Counted from the first letter of the stretch, positions 23,508 to 32,370 are shown. The stretch: DNA of 64,000 bases from an uncultured Oscillospiraceae bacterium (GCA_934654755.1 CAKUGQ010000006.1:28918-92917), one strand, 5' to 3'. Made by a program: numbers and translations. Notes: generated from the letters alone by a model not told the origin.

Positions 23508-24090
23508 GCCGTCTCCTTTTGCGCAGCAGCAGCGCCGCAGCGACACCCGCCGAGACGGAGCAGACGGAGGTCAGCCAGACAGCGGGCAGAATATCGAACG
23601 GCGCCTGTGCGCCGGCCGCGGCGCGGACGGCCGCTACGGTTGTGGGCAGAAGCTGGATGGAGGCGGTATTGATTACGATCAGAAGGCACATTTCGTCCGT
23701 CGCCTCATGGGTACCGCCGGCAAGAACCTGCATCCGCTTTACGGCAGCGGTGCCGAGCGGTGTAGCGGCATTACCGAGACCGAGCAGATTGGCTGAGACA
23801 TTTGCACTCAGATAACCGAGTGCCTTGTCATCATGACCGGCCTGCGGAAACAACCTGCCAAGAATCGGCCGCATCAGCCGTGCGAGCAGCGCCGTCAGAC
23901 CGGCCTGCTCCATCAACCTTGCTACGGCACTCCAGAGACATAGGGATCCCGCAAGTCCCAGCGCCAGCGTAACGGCATTTTGCGCGCCCTCCATAGCGGC
24001 AGCGCTCAGATTTCCGTTGCCTGTCAGCAGCGATGCACCCAGTGCCAGCAACAGCATTCCAGCCCAAATTGCACCCATCAGCATGGACAT
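23500..24090 (-). CDS. spmA: Spore maturation protein A
   Basis: 196 residues, a Gate-domain membrane protein partner of SpmB. Characteristic segments are SANVSANLLGLGNAATPLGTAAVKRM and MCLLIVINTASIQLLP. About five hydrophobic helices are visible, with a basic C-terminal tail (LLLRKRRRRG). Either ATG (24090, or 24084 two codons later) could be used; the G-rich site GGGGGG suits the second a little better. Both spm genes are transcribed toward the TIR operon and end at the shared terminator. Confidence 0.93.
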   Translation of the reverse strand: MSMLMGAIWAGMLLLALGASLLTGNGNLSAAAMEGAQNAVTLALGLAGSLCLWSAVARLMEQAGLTALLARLMRPILGRLFPQAGHDDKALGYLSANVSANLLGLGNAATPLGTAAVKRMQVLAGGTHEATDEMCLLIVINTASIQLLPTTVAAVRAAAGAQAPFDILPAVWLTSVCSVSAGVAAALLLRKRRRRG

Positions 24091-24135
24091 CCCCCCGAGT
24101 CAGAGCTTATGTGCAAAAACCTGCTTTATGACTGC

Positions 24136-24163
24136 TTGACAGATTTCGACAGCATGATATAAT
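24136..24163 (+). promoter_or_regulatory. Promoter of the AbrB-like gene
   Basis: TTGACA (24136-24141), 16-base spacer, TATAAT (24158-24163). Confidence 0.75.
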
Positions 24164-24193
24164 TGTAAAAAAAGAAGGGGGGAGCCTGTGAAA

Positions 24194-24439
24194 ATGAACG
24201 GAATACACCGCCGTGTGGATGAATTGGGACGAATCGTACTACCTGTTGAAATGCGCCGCAGTTTGGGTATTGCAGAACGGGATTTGGTTGAAGTTCGTCT
24301 CGAGGGAGAGAGCATCCTGCTCCGTAAGAGCAGCAAAAGCTGCGTTTTTTGCGGCTCGGAGCGAGGACTGCTGCCGTATCGCGGGAAATACCTTTGTATG
24401 ACCTGCTTACAGACCGTTTGGAAGGAAAACGGAAAATAA
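24194..24439 (+). CDS. AbrB-type transition regulator with C-terminal zinc-ribbon
   Basis: 81 residues from the ATG at 24194; a GTG six bases earlier would sit too close to the GGGGAG site. Residues 1-45 form an AbrB/SpoVT swapped-hairpin DNA-binding domain (RRVDELGRIVLPVEMRRSLGIAERDLVEVRLEGESILLRK). The normal AbrB C-terminal domain is replaced by about 30 residues with two Cys pairs (CVFC and CMTC) that look like a small zinc ribbon. It probably acts as a global transition-state regulator whose oligomerisation may depend on Zn. It is monocistronic between two strong signals. Confidence 0.85.
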   Translation: MNGIHRRVDELGRIVLPVEMRRSLGIAERDLVEVRLEGESILLRKSSKSCVFCGSERGLLPYRGKYLCMTCLQTVWKENGK

Positions 24440-24491
24440 AAGCGTATGGCTGCCGAAAACCGGTGCCTGCCGTCGTCCGTCCCTTTACGTC

Positions 24492-24530
24492 AAACAAGAA
24501 GCCGCCTCCATAGGAGGCGGCTTCTTGTTT
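24492..24530. terminator. Bidirectional terminator, AbrB-like gene and fba
   Basis: A perfect 18-bp stem (24492-24509 with 24513-24530) has loop ATA, with AAACAAG and CTTGTTT ends. It ends 4 bases short of the fba stop. Confidence 0.9.
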
Positions 24531-24533
24531 GGT

Positions 24534-25472
24534 TTACGCCTTATCGTTGCAGCCGAGGACGTCAATGATCTTGTGCTTGACGAGCTGCTTGATGTTCTCA
24601 CGCGCAGGCTTGAGATACTGACGCGGATCAAAATGATCCGGATGCTCCGCAAAGTACTTGCGGATTGTGCCGGTCATGGCCAAACGCAGGTCGGAGTCGA
24701 TGTTAATCTTGCACACGGCCATACGCGCCGCCTCACGGAGCTGATCCTCCGGAACGCCGATGGCGCCGGGCATCGCACCGCCGTAGGTGTTGATCATCTG
24801 CACATATTCCTGCGGGACGGAGGAAGAACCGTGCAGCACGATCGGGAAGCCGGGCAGACGCTTTTCTACCTCCTTCAGAATGTCGAAGCGGAGCTGGGGC
24901 TTGGTGCCGGGCTTGAATTTATATGCACCGTGACTGGTGCCGATGGCGATGGCAAGAGAGTCGCAGCCGGTGCGGGTGACAAACTCCTCGACCTCCTCGG
25001 GACGAGTGTAGGACGAATCCTCTGCCTTGACCTTGACTTCGTCTTCGATGCCGGCGAGTGTGCCCAACTCGGCTTCGACAACGACACCGTGGTCATGCGC
25101 GTATTCCACAACGCGCTTGGTCTGCGCGATATTCTCCTCAAAGGGAAGGCTGGAGCCGTCGATCATGACGGAAGTGAAGCCGCCGTCAATACAGCTCTTA
25201 CAGGTCTCAAAGTCGGGGCCGTGGTCCAGGTGCAAAGCGATAGGAATATTCGGGTTGCACAGAACGGCAGCCTCAACCAGCTTGACAAGATAGGTGTGGT
25301 TGGCATAGGCGCGCGCGCCCTTGGACACCTGAAGAATGACCGGCGCATTTGTCTCCGCGCAGGCCTCGGTGATTCCCTGCACGATCTCCATATTGTTGAC
25401 GTTGAAGGCACCGATGGCGTAGCCGCCCGCGTATGCCTTTTTGAACATTTCAGTCGTTGTGACCAATGCCAT
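24534..25472 (-). CDS. fba: Class II fructose-bisphosphate aldolase
   Basis: 312 residues from the ATG at 25472, with AGGAG eight bases upstream. Zn-dependent aldolase of glycolysis and gluconeogenesis. Zn ligands are visible in LHLDHGPDFETCK (HxDH), GTSHGAYKF and LHGSSSVP; EAELGTLAGIEDEV is the conserved Glu region, and KINIDSDLR binds the phosphate side. Length is typical of the Firmicutes type. It is monocistronic, with promoter at 25536-25563. Confidence 0.96.
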   Translation of the reverse strand: MALVTTTEMFKKAYAGGYAIGAFNVNNMEIVQGITEACAETNAPVILQVSKGARAYANHTYLVKLVEAAVLCNPNIPIALHLDHGPDFETCKSCIDGGFTSVMIDGSSLPFEENIAQTKRVVEYAHDHGVVVEAELGTLAGIEDEVKVKAEDSSYTRPEEVEEFVTRTGCDSLAIAIGTSHGAYKFKPGTKPQLRFDILKEVEKRLPGFPIVLHGSSSVPQEYVQMINTYGGAMPGAIGVPEDQLREAARMAVCKINIDSDLRLAMTGTIRKYFAEHPDHFDPRQYLKPARENIKQLVKHKIIDVLGCNDKA

Positions 25473-25535
25473 ATCAAACACTCCTTTTGCATTTTTATCG
25501 GTTGGTTTTGGATAAAATCCATTCGGAACGGCATT

Positions 25536-25563
25536 ATTATAGCACAGTTTTCGGTGATTGCAA
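25536..25563 (-). promoter_or_regulatory. Promoter of fba
   Basis: TTGCAA (25563-25558), 16-base spacer, TATAAT (25541-25536) on the minus strand. It overlaps the 5-base interval and the 3' end region of the GNAT gene. Confidence 0.65.
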
Positions 25564-25567
25564 GCCC

Positions 25568-26203
25568 TTATTTGAGAAAGTAAAAACAGCTTTTTACGAG
25601 GCCGTGATCGAAACCGAGCCGATCATACAGGCGCATGGCTGCCGTGTTTTCCTCTGCACATAAGACGCGCACATGCGTACCAACGGTACGCTGTGCCAAT
25701 GCACGGCAGACCTCGGCGCCTCGACCGCGCTCCAATGCGGCAAGGCACAGAATCTCGTCATCCTCCGTGCGCCCGAGGCCGACGGGTTTATCTCCGTCGC
25801 AGACCCAGAGAGCCTGCCCACTTGCGGCAAGCGCACGCCGTTCCGCTTCGTCGCAGGTTTTTGCCATCGGTACGGCGGCGAAGCACGCGTTGTATGCCTC
25901 TGACCAGCTGCGCAGCTCCTGTGCGGAACGGAGCGTCAGCGCGCAGGGATTGAGCATCTCGCGCGGCGCGGAGCGTTCAAGCAAACGTGCGTAGATGCGC
26001 CTGCCGGAGAAATCGCCCTCGCCGCCGACATAGATCTTTTCTGCGCCTGCGGCGCGGCAAAAGCTTTCACATTCGCGCAGGAGTGTATCCTGTGGGCCGA
26101 ACGCTGCGCGGACAAGAATATAGGCCTCGCGGCGATAAGGAACCTCATGCAGGATCAGGGATGCAATGCCTGCTTCGCAGGTAAAAACGGGCAGATCCTT
26201 CAT
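25568..26203 (-). CDS. GNAT-family acetyltransferase-like protein
   Basis: 211 residues. The C-terminal half looks like a GNAT fold: a strand with LWVCDGDKPVGLGRTEDDEILCLAALERGRGAEVCRALAQ (the acetyl-CoA loop region, degenerate R/Q-x-x-G-x-G/A) and VRVLCAEENTAAMRLYDRLGF, a classic GNAT end. The N-terminal half is a divergent GNAT-like repeat. The substrate is unknown. The ATG lies 6 bases after the ricT stop without a good ribosome site, suggesting coupled translation in the holB-ricT unit. Confidence 0.75.
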   Translation of the reverse strand: MKDLPVFTCEAGIASLILHEVPYRREAYILVRAAFGPQDTLLRECESFCRAAGAEKIYVGGEGDFSGRRIYARLLERSAPREMLNPCALTLRSAQELRSWSEAYNACFAAVPMAKTCDEAERRALAASGQALWVCDGDKPVGLGRTEDDEILCLAALERGRGAEVCRALAQRTVGTHVRVLCAEENTAAMRLYDRLGFDHGLVKSCFYFLK

Positions 26204-26209
26204 TGCAGA

Positions 26210-27490
26210 TTATTCCGGCTTTGGGCCGAATCTGCGGCGCTTGCGGTGCGAGGAGCGCGGTTTGCGTTCCTTTTGCTCGGGCGCCGTGTCATCCGCGGCG
26301 CGGTGCTCCTGCTTCGGTTTTGCGGCTTTGGAGGAACGCTCGTTTTTCTGCGGCCGCACGGCGGTCTCGGAACGATTCTCGGCACGGTTTTCCGCCTTCG
26401 GACGGTGATTCTTCCCGCCGCGACGGCGGCGCGAACGGTTTCGCGGCTCCATGCCGTCATCTGCGAAGATCGGCTCCTCGCGCTCCGTGACAAGAGACTC
26501 ATTGGTTTGACGCAGCACAATCGGCTCCAGATAGGTCATGAAGGGCGGTTCGGGCTGCTCGACCTTTCTCGGGCCGTTGCCGGAAATCGGCGCCAGGTCG
26601 TCCGGAATCGGTTCATCGTTTTTCTTCGCCTTGCCGTTGCGCAGGACACAGATTTCACAGTTCTTATGGCACACGCAGGTATCCGGCTGCTTTTCCAGTC
26701 GTACCTGTACGCTTTGACCGAGCAGGTTGACGGAGGTGACGGTGCCCCGGCCATCGGGGGTGTCAACAAAGGAATCAACCTTCGGACTGGTGCGCAGCAG
26801 CTCCTCATAGGCTTCCTGCTCATAGTTCAGGCAGCACATCAGTCGCCCGCAGGTGCCGGAGATTTTCGTCGGATTCAGGCTGAGATTCTGTGTCTTGGCC
26901 ATTTTGATGGATACCGGCTGAAAGTCGTCCAGAAACTCGCGGCAGCAGAAGGGGCGACCGCAGATGCCAAGTCCGCCGACCATCTTCGCCTTGTCGCGAA
27001 CACCAATCTGCCGCAGTTCGATGCGTGTTCGCAGGGCGGACGCAAGATTTTTGACCAGTTCGCGGAAATCCACACGTCCGTCGGCAGTGAAGAAAAACAG
27101 AATTTTACTGCCGTCAAAGGCGTATTCTGCCGATACGAGCTGCATTTCCAACTTCAACTCATCAATTTTTCTTTGGCAAACGGCCAGTGCGTGCTTCTCG
27201 CGCTGCAGATTGTCTTCGTGCGTACGCTTGTCCTGCGTGGTGGCCAGACGCAGCACCGGACGCAGCGGCGCAACGACCTCACGCTCGGTCACGATATGGT
27301 TGCCGCGCGTGCAGGTGCCGTATTCCGCTCCGCGCGCAGTATCGAGGATGACGGCGTCACCGGTTTTGACTGTCAGCTTACCGGGATCGAAAAAATAGAT
27401 CTTGGAGCCGCTGCGGAATTGCACATCGCATACGGTTACGCCGGCGTTTTCGACGGGCGTAGGCTCCGGGGGAAAGAGAATTGGTTCCAT
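26210..27490 (-). CDS. ricT: PSP1-domain protein RicT (YaaT)
   Basis: 426 residues; AAGGAG precedes the ATG by five bases. The PSP1 domain (about residues 45-250) contains the Cys signature VGGLGICGRPFCCREFL and GTCGRLMCCLNYE, which in Bacillus helps hold Fe-S clusters in the RicAFT complex that stimulates RNase Y and the phosphorelay. A further Cys cluster CVCHKNCEICVL follows. The last 120 residues form an Arg/Lys-rich disordered tail (NRSRRRRGGKNHR) longer than in Bacillus, likely for RNA contact. Located right after holB, as in many Firmicutes. Confidence 0.92.
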   Translation of the reverse strand: MEPILFPPEPTPVENAGVTVCDVQFRSGSKIYFFDPGKLTVKTGDAVILDTARGAEYGTCTRGNHIVTEREVVAPLRPVLRLATTQDKRTHEDNLQREKHALAVCQRKIDELKLEMQLVSAEYAFDGSKILFFFTADGRVDFRELVKNLASALRTRIELRQIGVRDKAKMVGGLGICGRPFCCREFLDDFQPVSIKMAKTQNLSLNPTKISGTCGRLMCCLNYEQEAYEELLRTSPKVDSFVDTPDGRGTVTSVNLLGQSVQVRLEKQPDTCVCHKNCEICVLRNGKAKKNDEPIPDDLAPISGNGPRKVEQPEPPFMTYLEPIVLRQTNESLVTEREEPIFADDGMEPRNRSRRRRGGKNHRPKAENRAENRSETAVRPQKNERSSKAAKPKQEHRAADDTAPEQKERKPRSSHRKRRRFGPKPE

Positions 27491-27499
27491 AATGACTCC

Positions 27500-28453
27500 T
27501 TAATGTAGTAAGATCGAGAGCGCGCCGCACAGATGTGCGGGCGAAACATTTGCATCAAGCCGGGCAACGGCATCGCTCAGCGCATCAACGGCAGACAGCA
27601 GCGCGCCGTCTGAGCGGCGCTGTGCGATCTGCGCACACTCCGGCCACGGGGCGATACCCGTGCTTTTGAACGCCAGCGCCGCATAGAGCAGCTCGCGCCA
27701 CTGCAGGAGGATCGGCCGCAGCGCATCGCGTTTGAGCTTTTCCATCGGCACAAGCAGACGCAGCAGCTCGCCCGGTGAATCGGAAAGATAGGCCGTAAGG
27801 AATTTCTGCGACTGAGGCAAAAGAGCATCGCCCTCACGCAGCAGCGTTTCGGCGCGGCCAAGGTAGCCCTCGCTGCGCCGCGCGGCGGCGGCGAGCACCT
27901 GCGGTGTCTGCCCCGGGAAACGTTCGGAAAGCGCTTTTACCAGTGCCTCCTGCGTCAACGGACTCATCCGCAGCTCTGCGCAGCGGCTGCGCACAGTCGG
28001 CAGAAGCTGTTCCGAGTTTTCGGCCAGCAGCAAAAATACGCCGTAAGCGGGCGGTTCCTCCATGCACTTGAGCAGCGCATTCTGCCCCTGTGCGTTCAGC
28101 TTTTGCGCATCGGGAAAGAGATAGATTTTTTTATTTCCCTCATTCGGGCGGACGGAAAGCGAGCTGCAGGCGTCACGCACCAGTTTGACCGGCAGGGAGG
28201 TTCTGTCCGGGTCGTCCACAACAATCACGTCCGGGTGCGCCTGATCGAGTACCTTGCGGCATTGCGCACAGCGCAGACAGGGACGTGATTCGCCGGTGCA
28301 CTGCAGCGCAGCGCAGAGCCAACGCGCAAGCGTATGCTTTCCGGAACCGACAGGGCCGGTGATCAGAAGTGCGTGCGGTATTCGGTCGCGCTCCAGCGCG
28401 GCGTGCAGCCGCTGCATGAGCGGCGCATTGCCTAAAGGCGTGACATCAGCCAT
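27500..28453 (-). CDS. holB: DNA polymerase III delta' subunit
   Basis: 317 residues. AAA+ clamp-loader fold: Walker A GPVGSGKHTLARW, a zinc module CLRCAQCRKV after the first strand (with the upstream Cys), VVDDPDRTSLPVKLVRD, KIYLFPDAQKLNAQGQNALLKCMEEPP (Walker B-like region and sensor) and a C-terminal collar domain. It loads the beta clamp with DnaX and HolA. AGGAGG precedes the ATG. It is the first gene of a holB-ricT-GNAT unit. Confidence 0.93.
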   Translation of the reverse strand: MADVTPLGNAPLMQRLHAALERDRIPHALLITGPVGSGKHTLARWLCAALQCTGESRPCLRCAQCRKVLDQAHPDVIVVDDPDRTSLPVKLVRDACSSLSVRPNEGNKKIYLFPDAQKLNAQGQNALLKCMEEPPAYGVFLLLAENSEQLLPTVRSRCAELRMSPLTQEALVKALSERFPGQTPQVLAAAARRSEGYLGRAETLLREGDALLPQSQKFLTAYLSDSPGELLRLLVPMEKLKRDALRPILLQWRELLYAALAFKSTGIAPWPECAQIAQRRSDGALLSAVDALSDAVARLDANVSPAHLCGALSILLH

Positions 28454-28790
28454 TTGCAGTCCTCCTGATACCTTTCTAACATACCATTATAACGTGCTGC
28501 GACGGATTTTGCTACTGTTTTTTTCTGAGAGGGCAGTACTATTTGAGAATTACGCCCGGAAAAGCGCAGAATCGGATAGAAAGCCGCATACTTCACACGC
28601 ATCCGGGGGACAGCCTTATGAGACTGCCGTTCTTTTTTGCAGCAACGGCGGAGATCGGCGGAGCCGAGAAGGTCGTGCGACGATAAAACGGCGCAAAAAA
28701 TGCAAAAACTTTCCTCTTACACGATTTTGCATAATCCCCCAGCGTTTGCAGAGAATAGCAGTGTGAATTGAGAGCAGGAGGAAATGCACT
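28454..28790. other. Divergent intergenic region holB / spoVT
   Basis: No gene. A TATAAT-like -10 for holB lies near 28487-28492 on the minus strand, with a poor -35. On the plus side the spoVT leader has AGGAGG just ahead of the ATG and an AT-rich CATAATC box near 28727 that might be a forespore-type -10; no convincing -35 was found. Confidence 0.35.
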
Positions 28791-29333
28791 ATGAAAGCAA
28801 CCGGAATCGTCCGAAAGGTTGATGAACTCGGACGAATCGTGATTCCAAAAGAAATCCGCCGTACTCTGCGTATTCGCGAGGGCGAGCCGTTGGAGATATT
28901 TACGGAGCGGGACGGAGAAGTTATCTTCAAGAAGTACTCTCCGGTAGGGGACCTGCAGGAATTTGCGGCGCAGCTTTGCGATTCCATCGGGAAGAACACC
29001 GGCCATATTGCGGCGATTTGCGACCGCGACAGCATCATTGCCGTCGCCGGAGCGCCAAGGCGGGAGCTGCTGGAAAAACGAAACTCTGCCGAGCTGGAGC
29101 AGCTCATGGAGCAGCGAAAGAGTTATCGCTATCGCTCCGGCGACGCGCGCCTGCGCGTAGCGGAGACCGTGGAGCGCTACCATCTTGGAGTAGCTGCGCC
29201 GATCATTGCCGAGGGAGATCTGATGGGCTGCGTTATGCTGCTGATGAACGAAAATGACCCGGCGTTGAGTGAATCGGAGCAGAAGCTTGCCCAGACGGTT
29301 GCAGGCTTTCTCGGCAAACAGATGGAAAACTGA
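28791..29333 (+). CDS. spoVT: Stage V sporulation regulator SpoVT
   Basis: 180 residues. The AbrB-type DNA-binding N-terminus (MKATGIVRKVDELGRIVIPKEIRRTLRIREGEPLEIF) is joined to a GAF-like C-terminal domain (about residues 55-178), as in Bacillus SpoVT. It fine-tunes SigG-dependent genes in the forespore. AGGAGG lies nine bases upstream. The same window encodes sigG, gpr and spmAB, consistent with a complete sporulation programme. Confidence 0.95.
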   Translation: MKATGIVRKVDELGRIVIPKEIRRTLRIREGEPLEIFTERDGEVIFKKYSPVGDLQEFAAQLCDSIGKNTGHIAAICDRDSIIAVAGAPRRELLEKRNSAELEQLMEQRKSYRYRSGDARLRVAETVERYHLGVAAPIIAEGDLMGCVMLLMNENDPALSESEQKLAQTVAGFLGKQMEN

Positions 29334-29393
29334 GGCCGCGCGTATAAAAACGGCCACGCTTCCGGAGGTGTGAAGCTCCGGCAGTTATGTAAC

Positions 29394-29436
29394 AATACCC
29401 CCCGATGCGGCTTACGATCCGGCATCGGAGGGTATT
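29394..29436. terminator. Hairpin between spoVT and the DUF2284 gene
   Basis: AATACCC-CCGATGC (29394-29408) pairs with GCATCGG-GGGTATT with small bulges. It lies between convergent genes and probably ends one or both transcripts. Confidence 0.6.
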
Positions 29437-29466
29437 CTCTGTTGGTCGGGCGCGGACGGCGATTGC

Positions 29467-30003
29467 TCACTCGAACAGGAAGCAGCCGGTATAGGTGATG
29501 GTGTTCGGCCCGTAGTAATAGGGCAGATTGTTTTTTCGGCAGACTTCCAATACGAGCATCCCGTAGGCCTCCATGGATGAGACCATCAGACGCGGGAAAC
29601 GGCAGGGGGCATCCGGATAAGTGCAGAGCCTGCAGCGGGTGCAGGAGCCGGCACCCAACGCCAGAAGGTGCGCGAAGCGCGGCTCAAGGAGCTTATGCAT
29701 GGCGTCGAAATGCTCCTTATGCAGCTTCTGTGCTTCCTCGATGCCTTCGATGTCGAAGCTGTCCTCCAGCTCGCCCGTTGTCTGCACCAGAATTCCGCGC
29801 GTAAAGCCCATCAGGTGCTTGCGGCATTCGTCCAGCGTCCCGCAGGCAGGCGGGCAGCTCCAGCATTTGCCGTAGCGCCCGCAGGAATTTCCGTTGCACA
29901 TGGCACGAACCTCGTCCTTCAGCTCAATGGTTGCCGGGTCAAGCGGCCCGGCGTGTGAAAATCCGAGCTCTTTTGCGAGTGTCAGCATTTCTTCCGAATT
30001 CAT
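29467..30003 (-). CDS. DUF2284 cysteine-rich metal-binding protein
   Basis: 178 residues. The DUF2284 signature is CNGNSCGRYGKCWSCPPACG (residues about 36-55), with a second Cys group CTRCRLCTYPDAPC (about 121-134), fit for two Fe-S clusters or other metal sites. Proteins of this family often sit in corrinoid or methanogenesis-related methyltransferase loci. The ATG overlaps the stop of the RamA-like gene (ATGA), so it is the last gene of the operon. Inferred role: electron transfer to corrinoid or cofactor repair. Confidence 0.85.
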   Translation of the reverse strand: MNSEEMLTLAKELGFSHAGPLDPATIELKDEVRAMCNGNSCGRYGKCWSCPPACGTLDECRKHLMGFTRGILVQTTGELEDSFDIEGIEEAQKLHKEHFDAMHKLLEPRFAHLLALGAGSCTRCRLCTYPDAPCRFPRLMVSSMEAYGMLVLEVCRKNNLPYYYGPNTITYTGCFLFE

Positions 30004-31454
30004 TCTTCCTCCTCCTCAAAGCTGAGTGCATCTACAAAGCGATCCTGAAAATCCGGTCGCGATGCAAGCTCCAGAAACTCCGTTTGTGCGGCAAGCGTTT
30101 TGCCGCGCTCGAATTCCGCGCGGCTGAGCGCGCACCGTTTGGCACCGTCGCCTGCGGCATTGCCGATGCCGGTAATCTTTGGCAGAAGCTCCGGCGGGAT
30201 CATTCCGATGCGGCAGGCGGAGGCGGGGTTCAGATAGTTTCCGAAAGCACCGGCAAGACAGACATGCCGGATGTCGTCCGCTTTTATGTGTAATTGTCTG
30301 CACAGCAGCTCAATACCGGCGCGGACGGCGGCCTTGGCAAGCTGCACCTCGCGCACATCCTGCTGCGTCAGCGTCAGCTCGGTTCCCGGCAGACGGTATT
30401 CGCCGCCGGAAAGTCGGCCGGAGGGATCGAGAACTCCCAACTCCAGCAGTGCGGCGATCAGGTCCAGCAAGCCGGAGCCGCAGATGCCGACGGCGGAAAC
30501 GTTTTGCAGTACATGCAGATGCAGTGCGCCGTTTTCCACCCATGCATGGTCGATTGCACCGGCTGCGCCGCGCATTCCGCAGGAGATCTTCGCGCCTTCA
30601 AAGGCAGGGCCGGCGGCGGTGGAGCAGGCGATCCGGTGCGTACCGTCTCCAAGTACCATTTCGCCGTTTGTGCCGATGTCGATCAGCAGCGTCAGCTCGC
30701 GAAGCGTGTCGAAGTGCGTTGCGACGAGACAGCCGACGGTGTCTGCGCCGACAAAGCCCGCAATATTCGGCAGCACACGCAGCGTGGCTTCCGGCGGAAC
30801 GGGAAGCCACGGGCAGCCGTGCTGCTCCGTCGCCTCACGGCGTGCGGGCATATAGGGCGGCGTGACGAGCGGCCGGACGTCCAGCCCCAGGAGCAGATGG
30901 TGCATGGCCGTGTTGCCGACCGCACAGACAAGCGTGACCTCCGTACTGTCGATGCCGGCCTTTTGCGCCGTTTCAACGGTCAGTGCGCAGAGCGCAGAGC
31001 GGATGCAGTCGGTAAGTGCGTCCGTATCCTGCTCCAGCGCATACTGGATGCGTGAAATGACGTCTGCACCGAACTGTGCCTGCGGATTCAGGCAGCTTGC
31101 CTGTGAGAGCTGAACCCCGGTGTGCCCGTCCATCAGAGCGGCTACGACGGTCGTTGTTCCGATGTCAAAGGCGAGCACATAGCGGTTTGTGCCGTCGCAG
31201 GGGAGAGGTGCAGAATCTGCTGCAAGAATACGATAGTCCTGCGCCTGCGGCAGCCGTACGGTGACATCTCCGGTCAATGTATAGCGGCAGGCAAGCTGCG
31301 GCTCACCGTCCACCAGCACGCGGCACTTGCCGCATTTTCCCTGTCCGCCGCAGGGGGCATCGAGGAAGAACCCTGCCTGCGTCAGCGCCTGAAGCAGATC
31401 GATGCCCTCCGGGGCGTCAAAGCCGCCGTGTTCCTCCAGACGAATATGGATCAT
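30000..31454 (-). CDS. RamA-like corrinoid reductive activator (2Fe-2S, ASKHA)
   Basis: 484 residues from the ATG at 31454 (AGGAGG four bases before). The N-terminal 2Fe-2S ferredoxin domain has CGGQGKCGKC and a fourth Cys at EPQLACRY. The large C-terminal DUF4445/ASKHA ATPase domain shows AFDIGTTTVVAAL, CAVGNTAMHHLLLG, LLIDIGTNGEMVLG, GICGSGLLDLIAALLELG and LAGAFGNYLNP. The family reduces inactive Co(II) corrinoid proteins to Co(I) using ATP. The C-terminus ends in a Glu run (EEEEE). It sits directly with the corrinoid protein and methyltransferase that it presumably serves. Confidence 0.93.
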   Translation of the reverse strand: MIHIRLEEHGGFDAPEGIDLLQALTQAGFFLDAPCGGQGKCGKCRVLVDGEPQLACRYTLTGDVTVRLPQAQDYRILAADSAPLPCDGTNRYVLAFDIGTTTVVAALMDGHTGVQLSQASCLNPQAQFGADVISRIQYALEQDTDALTDCIRSALCALTVETAQKAGIDSTEVTLVCAVGNTAMHHLLLGLDVRPLVTPPYMPARREATEQHGCPWLPVPPEATLRVLPNIAGFVGADTVGCLVATHFDTLRELTLLIDIGTNGEMVLGDGTHRIACSTAAGPAFEGAKISCGMRGAAGAIDHAWVENGALHLHVLQNVSAVGICGSGLLDLIAALLELGVLDPSGRLSGGEYRLPGTELTLTQQDVREVQLAKAAVRAGIELLCRQLHIKADDIRHVCLAGAFGNYLNPASACRIGMIPPELLPKITGIGNAAGDGAKRCALSRAEFERGKTLAAQTEFLELASRPDFQDRFVDALSFEEEEE

Positions 31455-31474
31455 AAGACCTCCTGAAAACAAAT

Positions 31475-31585
31475 GCACGGGCGGAAAGCCCGTGCCTGTA
31501 TTGTTGGCGCAGCGGCGGTGAGGCTAAGGCCGCCGCCGCGCCGTTGTGGAGTTGAGCCGGGGAAGAAAGGTAAAACCCCGGGCTC
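31475..31585 (-). other. Three consecutive GC-rich hairpins between corrinoid protein and activator genes
   Basis: Stems are 31554-31562/31576-31585, 31506-31518/31530-31542 and 31475-31482/31488-31495, all in the 146-base gap of one operon. None has a clean T run. They could stabilise the upstream corrinoid-protein mRNA or attenuate the activator, giving unequal protein amounts. Confidence 0.6.
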
Positions 31586-31600
31586 ATGGATGCTTGCAGA

Positions 31601-32254
31601 TTAGTCCTCGCGCGCCATACGCTCCATGGCCAGAGCCTTGGCGGCCTGGCTTGCAGAGGCGGCATCGGTGGTATAGATGTCCGCGCCAATGTCGTCACAG
31701 AATTCCTGCGAAATGGGTGCGCCGCCGACCATGATCTTGAAATCCTTACGGCGCGGGCTCTTGTTGAGTGCGGCAACGATCTCACGCATGGCAGGCATGG
31801 TGGTGGTCAGCAGGGCGCTGACGCCGACGACGGAGACTTCGGGATCCTCAGCGGCTTCGACGAACTTCTGGACAGGCACGTCGATGCCGAGGTCAACGAC
31901 CTCGTAGCCGGTGGATTCGATCATCATGACGACGAGATTCTTGCCGATGTCGTGCAGGTCGCCGTACACGGTGCCCATGACCATCTTGCCGATCTTGCCG
32001 CTGTTTTCACCGCCGAGGTGGGGCTTCAGGGTTTCAACGCCCTTCTTCATGGCGCGGGCCGCGACAAGCATTTCGGGAACGAAGATCTCGTTGCGTTTGA
32101 ACTTTTCGCCAACCTCGCCCATTGCGTCGATCATGCCCTTGTTCAGAATGTCGATGGGGGCGACGCCCTCATCAAGGCACTCCTGCACCAGACCGGGCAC
32201 AAGCTTGGATTTGCCGTTCGCAACGGCGGTTGCCAGTTCCTGTAATTTAGACAT
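31601..32254 (-). CDS. Corrinoid (B12-binding) methyl-carrier protein
   Basis: 217 residues from the ATG at 32254 (AGGAGG eight bases before). The N-terminal helical cap (about 1-88) is followed by a B12-binding Rossmann domain with the DxHxxG motif in GTVYGDLHDIGKNLVVMMIE, whose His ligates cobalt from below, then VVGVSALLTTTMPAM and VGGAPISQEF. Size and motifs match MtxC-type carriers (MtmC, MtbC, MtgC-like) that shuttle a methyl group between two methyltransferases. Confidence 0.95.
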   Translation of the reverse strand: MSKLQELATAVANGKSKLVPGLVQECLDEGVAPIDILNKGMIDAMGEVGEKFKRNEIFVPEMLVAARAMKKGVETLKPHLGGENSGKIGKMVMGTVYGDLHDIGKNLVVMMIESTGYEVVDLGIDVPVQKFVEAAEDPEVSVVGVSALLTTTMPAMREIVAALNKSPRRKDFKIMVGGAPISQEFCDDIGADIYTTDAASASQAAKALAMERMARED

Positions 32255-32370
32255 TTGTTTTTCCTCCTTATGTGTGTTCAAACGGCGGAAGTTTCCGGAA
32301 GCCCGCCGCAGATTCCCAGATGCTATGTGTAGTGGCTTATGTGTAATGTGTAATCCTGAAAGGGGTTCGG

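Noticed and set aside
26147..27508. 453-codon plus-strand open frame
   Set aside because: Antisense to ricT and the GNAT gene, with no ribosome site and no domain.
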